Positions 55,524 to 64,000 of a stretch of 64,000 nucleotides of DNA are shown here, in pieces (the stretch's first letter is position 1; the number at the start of each line of letters is the position of its first letter). The DNA is from Lachnospiraceae bacterium. Lineage in GTDB: Bacteria; Bacillota; Clostridia; Lachnospirales; Lachnospiraceae. The position numbers were made by a program, and so were the translations under genes. Below the pieces are notes generated by a model. The model was given only the letters and a program-made list of their open reading frames with translations. It made no database searches and was not told the origin of the DNA. Location of the stretch: the NCBI GenBank assembly GCA_910576385.1, contig CAJTIR010000015.1, positions 1 through 64,000 on the forward strand, written 5' to 3'.

Positions 55524-55552
55524 AAGATACTCTAAATTCTTTCGAATTGCAA
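55524..55552 (-). promoter_or_regulatory. Candidate glnN promoter
   Basis: TTGCAA (55552..55547), 17 bp, TATCTT (55529..55524). A transcript from here would begin just upstream of the antiterminator hairpin. Confidence 0.45.
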
Positions 55553-55670
55553 TAGAAATATTAAAAAAATTTTATTTTTTGTTATATCGGATATTTTTAA
55601 TCTATTTCGATTGTTTTTTTATTCATACTTCACAAAAACTTAATCCATAGGAAGTTCCTATCATATAAAA

Positions 55671-55690
55671 AGGATGCCTAATGACATCCT
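55671..55690 (-). terminator. Terminator of the HPr-like/DUF6465 unit
   Basis: Stem AGGATG/CATCCT with an 8-nt loop, followed on the minus strand by TTTTTATAT. It separates this unit from glnN. Confidence 0.6.
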
Positions 55691-55778
55691 CTATTTCTAC
55701 TTTCAAAATATTATATTATCACGAACAACACAGCCGCATGGGTAAAATCTGCAGCTTGCTGCGAAATATTGACCTGGC

Positions 55779-56210
55779 TTACAGAGAGATACCACCGGCA
55801 AACTTATCATTGATTACATAATAAGCCATACCTTCTTCTGGCTTGAGATATAAACGTATAGATTTAATAGAAGATTCTCTGTGTCCTTCCGCAACATAAG
55901 CCTGTTTTGCTTTGTCCAGAACTTCCTTCGTAGTAACTTCCAGCGCCCCAAACTGTAAGTAAACTTCTTCTACCTTCTCTACTTCTTTCTTCTTCGCAGA
56001 CGCTGCCTTCTTTGTTGTTGTCTTCTTCGCCGGCGCTGCTTTCTTTGTGGTCTCTTTCTTCGGCTCTTCTGCCGCAGAAACTTCCGTTTTCACTTCTTTC
56101 TCAGCAGTCTCTTCCTTCTTCGCCGCTTTTACCGTTTTCTCTTCCTCTGCGGCCGCTGGTTTGGTTGAAGTTACTTTTACCGGAGTTACTTTCGTCTCTT
56201 TCTTTTCCAT
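55779..56210 (-). CDS. DUF6465-family protein with Lys/Ala/Glu-rich tail
   Basis: 143 aa: the N-terminal 80 residues are low-complexity Lys-Ala-Glu-Thr repeats (TTKKAAPAKK type, histone-H1-like), and the C-terminal domain (about 82-143, VYLQFGALEVTTKEVLDKAK ... YYVINDKFAGGISL) is the conserved DUF6465 part. Role unknown; the basic tail could contact nucleic acid. It starts 23 nt after the HPr-like gene, in the same transcription unit. Confidence 0.8.
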   Translation of the reverse strand: MEKKETKVTPVKVTSTKPAAAEEEKTVKAAKKEETAEKEVKTEVSAAEEPKKETTKKAAPAKKTTTKKAASAKKKEVEKVEEVYLQFGALEVTTKEVLDKAKQAYVAEGHRESSIKSIRLYLKPEEGMAYYVINDKFAGGISL

Positions 56211-56233
56211 ATTGATTTCCTCCCTAAATTCTT

Positions 56234-56488
56234 CTATTGACAGACCAGAAATTTTTCCATTGCCAATAAAGCTTCTTCCTCATCGCTTCCATCAGCCACT
56301 ATATTTACAGTCATTCCTTTTGACGGATTAAATGCCATGATTCCCATAATGCTCTTTGCATTAATTCTTGCTTCGTCGCTCTCTAAACGGATCTCACTGT
56401 CGAACTGACAGGCCACCTGAACTAACTCTGCAATGGGATTGCTGTACTCTTTAGCTACATTAGATACAATAATTTTCTTCTCACTCAT
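56234..56488 (-). CDS. HPr-like protein lacking the active-site His
   Basis: An 84-aa PTS-HPr fold protein. The Ser-46 region NAKSIMGIMAFNPSKG is kept, but the His-15 segment (normally GLHARPA) reads KEYSNPIAE, putting Tyr at the His position and Asn at the Arg. It cannot serve as a normal PTS phosphocarrier and resembles Crh in keeping only the regulatory Ser. The ATG at 56488 is preferred (AAGAGAG upstream); an ATG 18 bases earlier exists. Co-transcribed with DUF6465. Confidence 0.85.
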   Translation of the reverse strand: MSEKKIIVSNVAKEYSNPIAELVQVACQFDSEIRLESDEARINAKSIMGIMAFNPSKGMTVNIVADGSDEEEALLAMEKFLVCQ

Positions 56489-56553
56489 CTTATCTCTCTT
56501 TCCCATGTAATACTATCATACAAGCTGTTTCTCATGTGTCTCGTACCATATAA

Positions 56554-56582
56554 AATATACTCCAACTACCAGGCTTTTTCAA
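56554..56582 (-). promoter_or_regulatory. Promoter of the HPr-like/DUF6465 unit
   Basis: TTGAAA (56582..56577), 17 bp, TATATT (56559..56554) on the minus strand, giving a leader of about 55-60 nt. The rest of the gap to 56866 is AT-rich; I see no riboswitch in front of the permease, only a TATAAT-like -10 near 56830-56835 without a clear -35. Confidence 0.6.
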
Positions 56583-56866
56583 GTAGCTTTCTGAAAACTG
56601 GTATTTTCCACAAAAAAACAACTTTATTCCTTAAAAATTAGACATATTCCCACCTTTTCCAAAAGTGTAAATCTGTTTTTTTGGACAGGATTACCAGCAT
56701 TGTTATACTTAAAATATGCGATATACACATGAAATACCACAGAATTGTGTTCCTATATTATATTTTATCATTATTATTTACTGTTTTAATGTTGCGCATC
56801 TTTATGTTATATTATATTAGTAAAACATGTTATAATAAACAATTATAGGAAAGGAGAGTAAAATTT

Positions 56867-58240
56867 ATGCTGGAAAAATTTTTCAGACTCAGAGACAACA
56901 ACACAACCATACGAACTGAGGTTGTTGCGGGATTTACCACATTTATGACTATGGCTTATATCCTTGCGGTAAACCCAAACATTTTATCTGCGGCCGGTAT
57001 GGACGCAAACGCAGTACTAATCGCCACGGCGCTGGCCTCCTTTGTGGGCACGCTGTTAATGGCGCTGTTAGCCAATTATCCCTTTGCCCTGGCACCTGGC
57101 ATGGGCTTAAACGCCTATTTTGCTTTTACTGTTGTAATTCGAATGGGCTATACTTGGCAAATTGCACTATTCGCTGTATTTGTGGAGGGCATTATTTTTA
57201 TCATTCTATCGCTTACCAATGTGCGTGAAGCGATTTTCAATGCGATTCCTTTAACCCTAAAAGCAGCCGTCAGCGTAGGTATTGGCCTCTTTATTGCATT
57301 TATCGGCTTACAGGATGCAAAATTGATTGTAGCAAATGAGTCCACACTGGTAAGTTATCAGACCTTTAAAGGTGAAACTTTCCATTCTGTTGGCGTGGGT
57401 GCTATCCTGGCGTTGATTGGCGTATTGATCACTGCCATTCTTTTGGCAAAACAAGTAAAAGGCGGTATTTTAGCTGGTATTATCATCACCTGGCTATTAG
57501 GTATCATCTGTGAATTTGCAGGCATCTATGTGCCCAATCCAGAGATTGGCATGTATTCTGTCATCCCTTCTGGACTGATCAGCCTGGATTTTTCTTCATT
57601 TTCACAGACTTTTGGCGCTTTATTTACTCAGGTGGATTTTGGCACTGTCAAGATTGGAGACTTCATTGTCATCATGTTCTCTTTCCTGTTTGTGGATCTG
57701 TTTGACACGTTGGGAACCTTAATTGGTGTCTCCTCCAAGGCGGACATGCTGGATGAGGATGGCAAACTGCCTCGCATCAAACCAGCGCTTTTATCCGATG
57801 CCATTGCAACCTGTGTTGGCGCTGTTTTCGGAACCTCTACCACCACCACTTATGTAGAAAGTGCCTCGGGCGTCACCGCTGGCGGACGAACTGGACTGAC
57901 TTCTCTGACCACAGCATGTCTTTTCCTGCTGTCAGTAATTTTCTCACCGTTCTTTTTGAGCATCCCCAGTTTCGCCATTGCACCTGCACTGATTATTGTG
58001 GGCTTCTATATGATGGGTTCTGTCTCTAAAATTGACTTTGACAATATGACAGATGCTATCCCAGCTTTCCTGTGCATTATTGCCATGCCGCTTGCTTACA
58101 GTATTTCTGAGGGTATTGCAGTTGGTGTTATCTCTTGGACATTAATCAACCTTCTGACTGGCAAAGCAAAAGAAAAGAAAATCAGCATTTTAATGTATGT
58201 GCTCACTGTATTATTTATCTTAAAATATATTTTCTTATAA
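56867..58240 (+). CDS. NCS2-family purine permease (AzgA/PbuG type)
   Basis: 457 aa with about 12-14 membrane segments and the AzgA-type signatures: EVVAGFTTFMTMAYILAVNP at the N-terminus, GLNAYFAF, FLFVDLFDTLGTLIGV and TTTYVESASGVTAGGRTGLTS. The family imports adenine, guanine or hypoxanthine with protons. AAAGGAGAG precedes the ATG. Monocistronic, convergent with the GNAT gene, with a terminator between. No purine aptamer is recognisable upstream. Confidence 0.94.
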   Translation: MLEKFFRLRDNNTTIRTEVVAGFTTFMTMAYILAVNPNILSAAGMDANAVLIATALASFVGTLLMALLANYPFALAPGMGLNAYFAFTVVIRMGYTWQIALFAVFVEGIIFIILSLTNVREAIFNAIPLTLKAAVSVGIGLFIAFIGLQDAKLIVANESTLVSYQTFKGETFHSVGVGAILALIGVLITAILLAKQVKGGILAGIIITWLLGIICEFAGIYVPNPEIGMYSVIPSGLISLDFSSFSQTFGALFTQVDFGTVKIGDFIVIMFSFLFVDLFDTLGTLIGVSSKADMLDEDGKLPRIKPALLSDAIATCVGAVFGTSTTTTYVESASGVTAGGRTGLTSLTTACLFLLSVIFSPFFLSIPSFAIAPALIIVGFYMMGSVSKIDFDNMTDAIPAFLCIIAMPLAYSISEGIAVGVISWTLINLLTGKAKEKKISILMYVLTVLFILKYIFL

Positions 58241-58346
58241 AGATAAAAATGCCAAAAATTTTTAAGTTGTGATGCATGATAAAATAAATAAAGCTGCATA
58301 GAAATTTCAGAACTTTTCATCTCTGAATCATCCGAAATAATAAGAT

Positions 58347-58397
58347 GGGATATAGCGCTCTTTCGCTTTAGCGGCGCTATATTCCGTTTCTTTTTTT
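58347..58397 (+). terminator. Terminator after the purine permease
   Basis: Stem GGGATATAGCGC/GCGCTATATTCC with an inner CGCTTTAGCG hairpin, followed by GTTTCTTTTTTT on the plus strand. Also acts close to the end of the convergent GNAT gene. Confidence 0.75.
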
Positions 58398-59181
58398 ATA
58401 TAAAAACTTCATACGCTGGATATGTTCGGTCATAATGATAGCCCAGCTTTTCTGCCAATGCCACAGACCATTTATTCTGTGCATCCCAGCTTGGATAAAG
58501 CCCGCGCTTCATACACTCTAAAATCAGCCTGGCCCCGCACACAGCAGCCAAGCCTTGTCTGCGATATTCTTCCTTGGTTCCAATCTCTATCTCAATTCCT
58601 TCTCGGTAAACGGTATAGGAAGACGCCCCTGAAACCAACGCTCCATTATAAAGTACCGCCGCTCCCAGTCCACGCCTGTGATACTCTTGATAATCCACAA
58701 ATTGAGAGGTAAAATCCATCGCCCACGGCTGCTCACGCGTCTGCAAAAAAATTTCCTCATCTATAAGTTTTACTTGATATTGTGGTTGAAGTCCCGCCAC
58801 AATCTCCTCCAGTTTTTTACGTTTAAAAATCCCAGGTTCTTTTTTTATTGCATACCGCTCCACTTTCCTGCAGTTTTTGCCATACGCCCTCTCAATTGCC
58901 TGTGCCCAAGCCTCCCCGGTCTCGTCGAGCGGTGGCACCAGAATCAAAAAATTACGGCTCTGGCTGTGAAGCTTTGCAGTCACCAGTTCCTCATTTACTT
59001 TTCCGGCAAAATAACAAAAATCTGCAAGCAAAATTCTGGCAGACTCTGGATTTTCCAAACGATCTGCAAAAGCCTCCCCCATATATCCCTGAAGACAAGA
59101 CCAGATCAATGACTCCTGCCAGCCCGCAAAGAGAGGCTCTGCCACATGAACGGTCTGAGGGGTTAATTCATATATACTCAT
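58396..59181 (-). CDS. GNAT-family N-acetyltransferase
   Basis: 261 aa from the ATG at 59181 (AGGAG 9 nt upstream). The C-terminal half is a GNAT domain with an acetyl-CoA loop in EIEIGTKEEYRRQGLAAVCG (about 205-225) and the WDAQNKWSVALAEKLGY end; the N-terminal half is a companion domain as in the GNAT_acetyltran family. Substrate unknown. A longer reading frame extends upstream only through the repeat at 59216 and should not be used. Confidence 0.85.
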   Translation of the reverse strand: MSIYELTPQTVHVAEPLFAGWQESLIWSCLQGYMGEAFADRLENPESARILLADFCYFAGKVNEELVTAKLHSQSRNFLILVPPLDETGEAWAQAIERAYGKNCRKVERYAIKKEPGIFKRKKLEEIVAGLQPQYQVKLIDEEIFLQTREQPWAMDFTSQFVDYQEYHRRGLGAAVLYNGALVSGASSYTVYREGIEIEIGTKEEYRRQGLAAVCGARLILECMKRGLYPSWDAQNKWSVALAEKLGYHYDRTYPAYEVFI

Positions 59182-59215
59182 AAATAATTTCTCCTGTCTC
59201 TGGATGATAAGATCC

Positions 59216-59293
59216 GTAACTATTGAGAACCCAAGCCGCAGACATGCCAGCAAAACTGTCATACAGCTCATCTATAGGGGCCTGAATAGTTAC
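59216..59293. repeat. MITE-like palindromic repeat, copy 3 (short, inverted)
   Basis: Ends GTAACTATT and AATAGTTAC. Relative to copies 1 and 2 it is in reverse orientation and shortened to 78 bp, keeping GACATGCCAGCAAAACTGTCAT. It lies between the pentose operon and the GNAT gene. Confidence 0.7.
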
Positions 59294-59324
59294 AAAAATG
59301 TTCCGGCATCTTCCCAATAGAACA

Positions 59325-59372
59325 AAGAATCCTGCATAGCAGGATTCTTCGCCGCAAAAACGCCGAGGCGTT
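59325..59372 (-). terminator. Double terminator of the pentose operon
   Basis: Two hairpins follow araD on the minus strand: AACGCC-TC-GGCGTT then TTT (59372..59359), and a perfect 11-bp stem AAGAATCCTGC/GCAGGATTCTT with an ATA/TAT loop then TTTGTTCT (59349..59325). Confidence 0.75.
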
Positions 59373-59394
59373 CTTGCATGTTCAATCATTAAAT

Positions 59395-60096
59395 TTACTC
59401 TTCCTTCTGTCCATAATAAGCATTTGCGCCATGCTTGCGGTAATAATGCTTATCCTGCAATTCCTGAGGCGCTGGCTGGATACGAGGATTGATGGTCTCA
59501 GCACGGTAAGCCATCTTAGCCACCTCTTCCAGTACCACAGCATTGTGAACTGCCTCATGTGCATCCTTGCCCCATGCAAATGGTCCATGATTCTTGCAGA
59601 GCACTGCCGGAACAGCCATCACATCCTTGCCCATTTCGTTGAAAGAATTTACAATCAAATGTCCCGTATTTTCCTCATATGCGCCGTCAATCTCTTCTTT
59701 GGTCAGGCAGCGCACGCAGGGAATCTCACCATACATATAATCTGCATGTGTGGTTCCGTAACAAGGAATACTTCTGCCTGCCTGTGCCCAGCTCGTCGCA
59801 TAGGAAGAATGTGTATGTACCACTCCGCCAATTTCTGGAAATGCCTTATACAATTCAAGATGTGTTGCAGTATCAGAAGAAGGATTGTATTTGCCCTCTA
59901 CTTTATTTCCATCAAGATCCATCACTACCATATCTTCTGGTTTTAATTTCTCATAATCCACTCCACTGGGTTTAATGACAAATAAACCACTCTCTCTGTC
60001 AATGGCGCTGACATTGCCCCAGGTGAATGTCACCAAGCCATAACGTGGCAAATCCATATTTGCTTCATACACTGCTTTCTTTAATTCCTCTAACAT
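59395..60096 (-). CDS. araD: L-ribulose-5-phosphate 4-epimerase
   Basis: Class II aldolase-fold zinc enzyme, 233 aa, converting L-ribulose 5-phosphate to D-xylulose 5-phosphate. Seen: [42 protein letters not shown] (two zinc His), [14 protein letters not shown] and the C-terminal [14 protein letters not shown] (third zinc His). It lies 13 nt after the FGGY kinase and feeds the pentose-phosphate enzymes encoded in the same operon. Confidence 0.95.
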   Translation of the reverse strand: MLEELKKAVYEANMDLPRYGLVTFTWGNVSAIDRESGLFVIKPSGVDYEKLKPEDMVVMDLDGNKVEGKYNPSSDTATHLELYKAFPEIGGVVHTHSSYATSWAQAGRSIPCYGTTHADYMYGEIPCVRCLTKEEIDGAYEENTGHLIVNSFNEMGKDVMAVPAVLCKNHGPFAWGKDAHEAVHNAVVLEEVAKMAYRAETINPRIQPAPQELQDKHYYRKHGANAYYGQKEE

Positions 60097-60109
60097 AACT
60101 TCCTCCCTC

Positions 60110-61711
60110 TTAGTTCAAAGAATCTACGGCTGCACGCTCAATTGCAAGTCCTTCACTGTAACGCTTGATAAAGGTATCAAAACCTTCCACATCCTTGGCA
60201 TCTGGGCTTAAAGTTACGCTTTCCTGACCTGCAAATACCTTATCATCCAGATACTGGGACAATGTCTCATCTGCCCCCTTATTTACCATATAAGAAGCAA
60301 GCAATGCGATTCCCCATGCTCCGCCTTCTCCAGCAGTCTCCATAACAGAAACAGGTACGTTTACGGCTGCAGCCATAACCTTCTGGCCCACACCCTTTGT
60401 CTTAAAGAGTCCGCCATGTCCCATCAATTCATCTAATTCTACATGCTCCTCTTTCAGAAGAATGTCCAGTCCAGTCTTCAATGCGCCCAAAGCGGTAAAG
60501 AGATGTACACGCATAAAGTTGGCGAGATTAAACTTGCTGTTCGGCGTGCGCACAAACAGAGGACGTCCCTCCTCAAAACCTGTGATATGCTCGCCTGAGA
60601 AATAATTGTATGCCAAAAGGCCGCCACACTCTGGATCGCCCTCCATAGCCTTGTTGTAGAGTACAGAGAACAATTTTGTCATATCTACTTCCACACCAAA
60701 GCTCTCTGCAAATTCTTTAAACAGATTAACCCATGCATTCAGATCAGAGGTACAGTTGTTGCAGTGAACCATAGCAACTGGGCTTCCGTCTGGAGTTGTG
60801 ACCATATCAATTTCCTCATGTACTTTAGACAGATTTTTCTCAAGCACTGCCATAGCAAATACAGACGTACCAGCGGAGACATTACCAGTACGCTGTGCCA
60901 CGCTCTTAGTAGCAGTCATTCCTGTTCCTGCATCACCTTCCGGCGGGCAAACTGGAACTCCTGCTTTAAGGTTTCCGCTTACATCCAGCAGCTTTGCACC
61001 TTCCTCTGTCAAGGTACCTGCATTTTCCCCTGCAGACAATACCTTAGGAATAATATCATCTAACTTCCAGGAGAATCCTTCTCCTTCGATCAAATCATTG
61101 AATTGTTCCATCATCTTCTGATCGAAGTCTTTTGTCTCAGAATCAATCGGGAACATACCGGATGCCTCACCAACACCCAATACTTGCTGTCCAGTCAATT
61201 TCCAATGTACATAACCAGCAAGGGTAGTGAAATATGTAATAGAGCTTACATGCTCTTCTTTGTTTAAGATTGCCTGATACAGGTGGGCAATGCTCCATCT
61301 CTGCGGAATATTGAATTGGAATACCTCTGTCAGCTTTTTAGAAGCTTCCTCTGTGATGGTATTTCTCCAGGTACGGAACGGAACCAATAATTCATTATCT
61401 TTATCAAATGCCATGTAACCATGCATCATCGCACTGAATCCAAGTGCACCGATTGTGGTCAGTGTCACACCATACTGATTCTTCACATCCTCAGCCATCT
61501 TGCTGTAGCAGTCCTGCAGGCCATTCCAAATAGCGTCCAAGCTATAAGTCCAAATATGGTCTACATATTGATTTTCCCAGTCATGAGCGCCAGATGCGAT
61601 CGGTGTATTGTCGCTTCCCACCAATACAGCTTTGATTCTGGTAGAGCCAAATTCAATACCTAACGCAGTTTTCCCGTTCTGAATGTCTTCGATAATAAGA
61701 TTCTTATCCAT
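60110..61711 (-). CDS. FGGY-family carbohydrate kinase (pentulose type)
   Basis: 533 aa from the ATG at 61711 (GGAGGG upstream). ASKHA kinase fold: phosphate-1 loop [24 protein letters not shown] substrate segment, [25 protein letters not shown] (second phosphate loop) and [15 protein letters not shown] adenosine loop. It lies between split transketolase and AraD, so the substrate is probably L-ribulose or a related ketopentose; the sequence is not classic AraB or XylB, so the symbol is left open. Confidence 0.88.
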   Translation of the reverse strand: MDKNLIIEDIQNGKTALGIEFGSTRIKAVLVGSDNTPIASGAHDWENQYVDHIWTYSLDAIWNGLQDCYSKMAEDVKNQYGVTLTTIGALGFSAMMHGYMAFDKDNELLVPFRTWRNTITEEASKKLTEVFQFNIPQRWSIAHLYQAILNKEEHVSSITYFTTLAGYVHWKLTGQQVLGVGEASGMFPIDSETKDFDQKMMEQFNDLIEGEGFSWKLDDIIPKVLSAGENAGTLTEEGAKLLDVSGNLKAGVPVCPPEGDAGTGMTATKSVAQRTGNVSAGTSVFAMAVLEKNLSKVHEEIDMVTTPDGSPVAMVHCNNCTSDLNAWVNLFKEFAESFGVEVDMTKLFSVLYNKAMEGDPECGGLLAYNYFSGEHITGFEEGRPLFVRTPNSKFNLANFMRVHLFTALGALKTGLDILLKEEHVELDELMGHGGLFKTKGVGQKVMAAAVNVPVSVMETAGEGGAWGIALLASYMVNKGADETLSQYLDDKVFAGQESVTLSPDAKDVEGFDTFIKRYSEGLAIERAAVDSLN

Positions 61712-61800
61712 TTTGAAAAATCCCTCCATATTCAAATTCAGGTAACTGAAAAAGAACAACACATATCCCTGCTTCTTAGATCTCAACTATAATTCAAGAA

Positions 61801-61859
61801 CACGGAGGCGTTCTCACGGCAGTGCTTGGGTCGTCATTGCTGACAATAACGACTCCGTG
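61801..61859 (-). other. Nested inverted repeat before the FGGY kinase
   Basis: The outer arms CACGGAG/CTCCGTG enclose GTCGT-C-ATTG/CAAT-A-ACGAC. It lies in the 227-bp gap between the transketolase C gene and the kinase; without a T-run it is more likely an mRNA-stability or processing hairpin than a terminator. Confidence 0.45.
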
Positions 61860-61938
61860 CGCCTGCCATCTAATATAATTGGAGTGTTCGACAGCCAGTT
61901 ACACATTGCTTCTATTTTCAGTTACCTGTTCCTTTTAT

Positions 61939-62883
61939 CTATTTTGTGGCAAAAGCCTTTACCTTCTCATAAATACCCTGTGCATCCAGTCCATATTTCT
62001 CAAGCAGCTTCACTGCTGGACCAGATTCACCATAAACATCATTGACACCGATTTTGCACACTGGCGCGGGCATCTTCTCACTTAAACAGTCACATACTGC
62101 ACTGCCAAGACCGCCGATCACAGAATGCTCCTCCGCTGTCACAACCTTACCTGTTTTCTTAACAGAATTGAGGATCATCTCTTCATCCAATGGCTTGATG
62201 GTATGAATATTGATCACCTCTGCGCTGATTCCATCTGCGGCAAGCTTCTCAGCTGCTTCTAAAGCTGCGCCCACACAAAGCCCTGTGGCAACAATTGTCA
62301 CATCATTACCCTCTTTCAAGAGCACGCCTTTTCCAACCTCAAATTTATAGTCTGCACCATCGTTGATTACTGGAACAGCAAGTCTTCCAAATCTCAGATA
62401 AACTGGTCCTTCCATCTCATAAGCAGCCTTTACCGCTGCTTTTGCTTCCACATCATCGGAAGGATTGATGACTGTCATACCTGGAATCGTGCGCATCAGC
62501 GCTATATCTTCGTTACACTGGTGAGTAGCACCGTCTTCTCCTACAGAGATTCCTGCATGAGTTGCTCCAATCTTAACATTCAAATGAGGATAGCCTACAG
62601 AGTTCCTTACCTGTTCAAAAGCTCTGCCTGCTGCAAACATAGCAAAAGAACTCACAAAAGGAACCTTGCCGGTTGCAGCCACTCCTGCTGCAATACCCAT
62701 CATATTACACTCTGCAATCCCACAGTCAATATGTCTGTCTGGAAATTCTTTCTTAAATACTCCTGTCTTGGTAGCTGCTGCAAGATCGGCATCTAATACT
62801 ACCAGATTATCATGCTCTTTGCCCAGCTCTACCAGCGCGTTACCGTAGCTGTCTCTGGTTGCGATCTTCTTTACTTCTGGCAT
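61939..62883 (-). CDS. Transketolase, C-terminal subunit
   Basis: 314 aa: the pyrimidine-binding domain (about 1-180; DADLAAATKT, GIAECNMMGIAAGVAATGKVPF with the catalytic Glu) and the C-terminal domain (about 190-314; TGLCVGAALEAAEKL, EEHSVIGGLGSAV). With the N-terminal subunit it forms a split transketolase that moves two-carbon units between sugar phosphates. Its start overlaps the N subunit gene by 13 nt. Confidence 0.95.
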   Translation of the reverse strand: MPEVKKIATRDSYGNALVELGKEHDNLVVLDADLAAATKTGVFKKEFPDRHIDCGIAECNMMGIAAGVAATGKVPFVSSFAMFAAGRAFEQVRNSVGYPHLNVKIGATHAGISVGEDGATHQCNEDIALMRTIPGMTVINPSDDVEAKAAVKAAYEMEGPVYLRFGRLAVPVINDGADYKFEVGKGVLLKEGNDVTIVATGLCVGAALEAAEKLAADGISAEVINIHTIKPLDEEMILNSVKKTGKVVTAEEHSVIGGLGSAVCDCLSEKMPAPVCKIGVNDVYGESGPAVKLLEKYGLDAQGIYEKVKAFATK

Positions 62884-63710
62884 AATGCTTCACCTGCTTT
62901 CTCTAATTCTTCCATTGCGGTAGCATACTCTTCATCATTTGGAGCTTTTCCATGCCACCCAGCCTGATTTTCCATAAAGGAAACGCCTTTGCCTTTTACT
63001 GTTTTCATCACAATAGCGGTAGGCATTCCTTTGGTCTCCTTAGCCTCTTGAAAGGCAGCGCGGAGCTTATCATAATCATTGCCGTCATCGACATTGATCA
63101 CATGGAAATTGAATGCCTTGAATTTATCATCAATCGGATAAGGAGAGCATACATCCTCTACCTTTCCATCAATCTGCAGACCATTGTTATCAACAATCAC
63201 TACCAGATTATCGAGCTTACGGTGCCCAGCAAACATTGCTGCTTCCCACACCTGGCCTTCCTGGATCTCACCATCTCCCAACAGTGTATAGACACGATAA
63301 TCATCATTGCTCAGTTTTGCAGACAATGCCATTCCCACTGCTGCAGAAATTCCCTGTCCCAAGGAGCCGCTTGACATATCGATACCAGGCGTATGCTGCA
63401 GACATGGATGTCCCTGCAAATGGGAACCAATCTGACGTAATGTTTTTAAATCTTCAACCGGAAAAAATCCCCGGTTAGCAAGGGTGGAATATAACCCTGG
63501 CGCTGTATGTCCCTTAGACAATACAAAACGGTCACGATCTGCCTTCTTCGGGTCTTTCGGATCAATATTCATTTCTTCAAAATATAAGTAAGTAAATACA
63601 TCTGCCGCCGAAAGAGAGCCGCCCGGATGTCCTGCCTTTGCAGCATGAACAGCCGTTACGATACCCTTGCGGACTTCATTGGCAGTTTTCTGAAGCTCTA
63701 AGTTTTCCAT
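62871..63710 (-). CDS. Transketolase, N-terminal (TPP-binding) subunit
   Basis: 279 aa from the ATG at 63710 (AAGGAG upstream). Carries the thiamine diphosphate motif GDGEIQEGQVWEAAMFAGHRKLDNLVVIVDNN (GDG to NN, about 143-174), AAKAGHPGGSLSAADV and SKGHTAPGLYS. It depends on TPP, the product of the pathway encoded at 24-28 kb. It overlaps the C subunit gene and follows a transaldolase-type gene. Confidence 0.96.
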   Translation of the reverse strand: MENLELQKTANEVRKGIVTAVHAAKAGHPGGSLSAADVFTYLYFEEMNIDPKDPKKADRDRFVLSKGHTAPGLYSTLANRGFFPVEDLKTLRQIGSHLQGHPCLQHTPGIDMSSGSLGQGISAAVGMALSAKLSNDDYRVYTLLGDGEIQEGQVWEAAMFAGHRKLDNLVVIVDNNGLQIDGKVEDVCSPYPIDDKFKAFNFHVINVDDGNDYDKLRAAFQEAKETKGMPTAIVMKTVKGKGVSFMENQAGWHGKAPNDEEYATAMEELEKAGEALCQK

Positions 63711-63803
63711 GTAAATTCTCCTTCTCAATCTACAATCAAATCCTGATTAATACTTGATTGCCTGCTTCCTGTCTTATAGACTTAGACGGGTTCTCTGTTC
63801 TGT

Positions 63804-64000
63804 TTACTCTCCGAATACTGCCTTGTAGTCCTTCTGGAATTTCTCAATTCCCTGGTCAGTCAGCGGATGTTTGGTCATCTGCTCAATAACACCATAAGGA
63901 ACAGTTGCAATATCAGCTCCGGCAAGTGCACAGTCCGTTACATGGATTGGATTACGAACGCTTGCAGCGATGATCTCAGTTTGAATATCATAATTGCTGA
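63804..64000 (-). CDS. Transaldolase / fructose-6-phosphate aldolase family (C-terminal part)
   Basis: The last 65 codons before the TAA at 63806..63804 are in the window. The segment [23 protein letters not shown], followed by [16 protein letters not shown], is characteristic of the small (FSA/MipB) transaldolase family; the catalytic Lys would lie off the right edge. First known gene of the pentose operon, 93 bp upstream of transketolase. Confidence 0.92.
   Translation of the reverse strand, partial: SNYDIQTEIIAASVRNPIHVTDCALAGADIATVPYGVIEQMTKHPLTDQGIEKFQKDYKAVFGE

Noticed and set aside
55459-55552. Complete two-hairpin ANTAR target in the glnN leader
   Set aside because: Only the second hairpin was found; no upstream stem with an A1/G4 hexaloop fits between the promoter and it, so only the terminator/antiterminator overlap is claimed.
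56600-56866. Purine riboswitch in front of the NCS2 permease
   Set aside because: The region is AT-rich with no recognisable purine aptamer core or expression-platform terminator.
59182-59271. Longer N-terminus for the GNAT enzyme
   Set aside because: The extension reads through repeat copy 3; the ATG at 59181 has a proper AGGAG site.

Overview
This is a 64 kb chromosomal window from a low-to-mid G+C anaerobic Firmicute. By gene content it is most likely a Lachnospiraceae-type Clostridium. Supporting signs are AGGAGG-type ribosome sites throughout, an anaerobe-type ThiC with a C-terminal iron-sulphur motif, a type III glutamine synthetase, an ECF thiamine-precursor transporter, split transketolase, a cohesin/dockerin pair and YjfB. 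The genus cannot be fixed from sequence alone. Most genes lie on the minus strand. The plus-strand exceptions are pta, tRNA-Pro, a DNA glycosylase, a secreted beta-rich protein, yjfB, a class A PBP and a purine-type permease.

Layout. 0-9 kb: a leftward gene start, then a leftward set of valS, a FapA-like gene, a NUDIX gene, folC, a 46-aa ORF and a TPR membrane protein, interrupted by a 131-bp tandem repeat and a 100-bp duplication. 8.9-13.5 kb: a TetR/RND efflux operon with a visible operator. 13.9-17 kb: solitary pta, tRNA-Pro, a type I toxin/antisense RNA locus, a 360-bp palindrome-rich MITE-like element and a hypoxanthine-DNA glycosylase. 17-29 kb: a TPP riboswitch and thiC-thiW-thiM-thiE-thiD, followed without a visible terminator by a lipoprotein, a NUDIX enzyme, a 1617-aa subtilase carrying a dockerin, and a short cohesin protein with a cell-wall sorting tail. 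29-31.4 kb: a secreted Fn3/propeller-like protein. 31.5-40 kb: a FIST/soluble-MCP signalling pair, CtpA-like protease, ftsEX, a CdaR-type regulator, YitT and a TagA-like glycosyltransferase. Around 40.1 kb is a DnaA-box cluster. 40.4-47 kb: NlpC/P60 hydrolase, trxB, yjfB, CPBP protease, CvfB, acyl-ACP thioesterase, tRNA-Gln and yigZ. 47-58 kb: PBP1, a degenerate receiver protein, Amt fused to P-II, type III glutamine synthetase with a leader terminator/antiterminator, a DUF6465 protein, an HPr-like protein lacking the phosphorylatable His, and an NCS2 permease. 58.4-64 kb: a GNAT enzyme and a pentose operon (transaldolase, split transketolase, FGGY kinase, araD).

How the genes work together. 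Three themes stand out: thiamine synthesis and salvage under TPP control; nitrogen assimilation (Amt-P-II with GlnN); and envelope work (PBP, FtsEX, CtpA, NlpC, TagA-like). The most unusual parts are the cohesin/dockerin protease pair at the end of the thi transcription unit, the 29-aa holin-like toxin with its converging antisense RNA, and several families of small palindromic repeats between genes. One of these families is present in three copies with shared ends.
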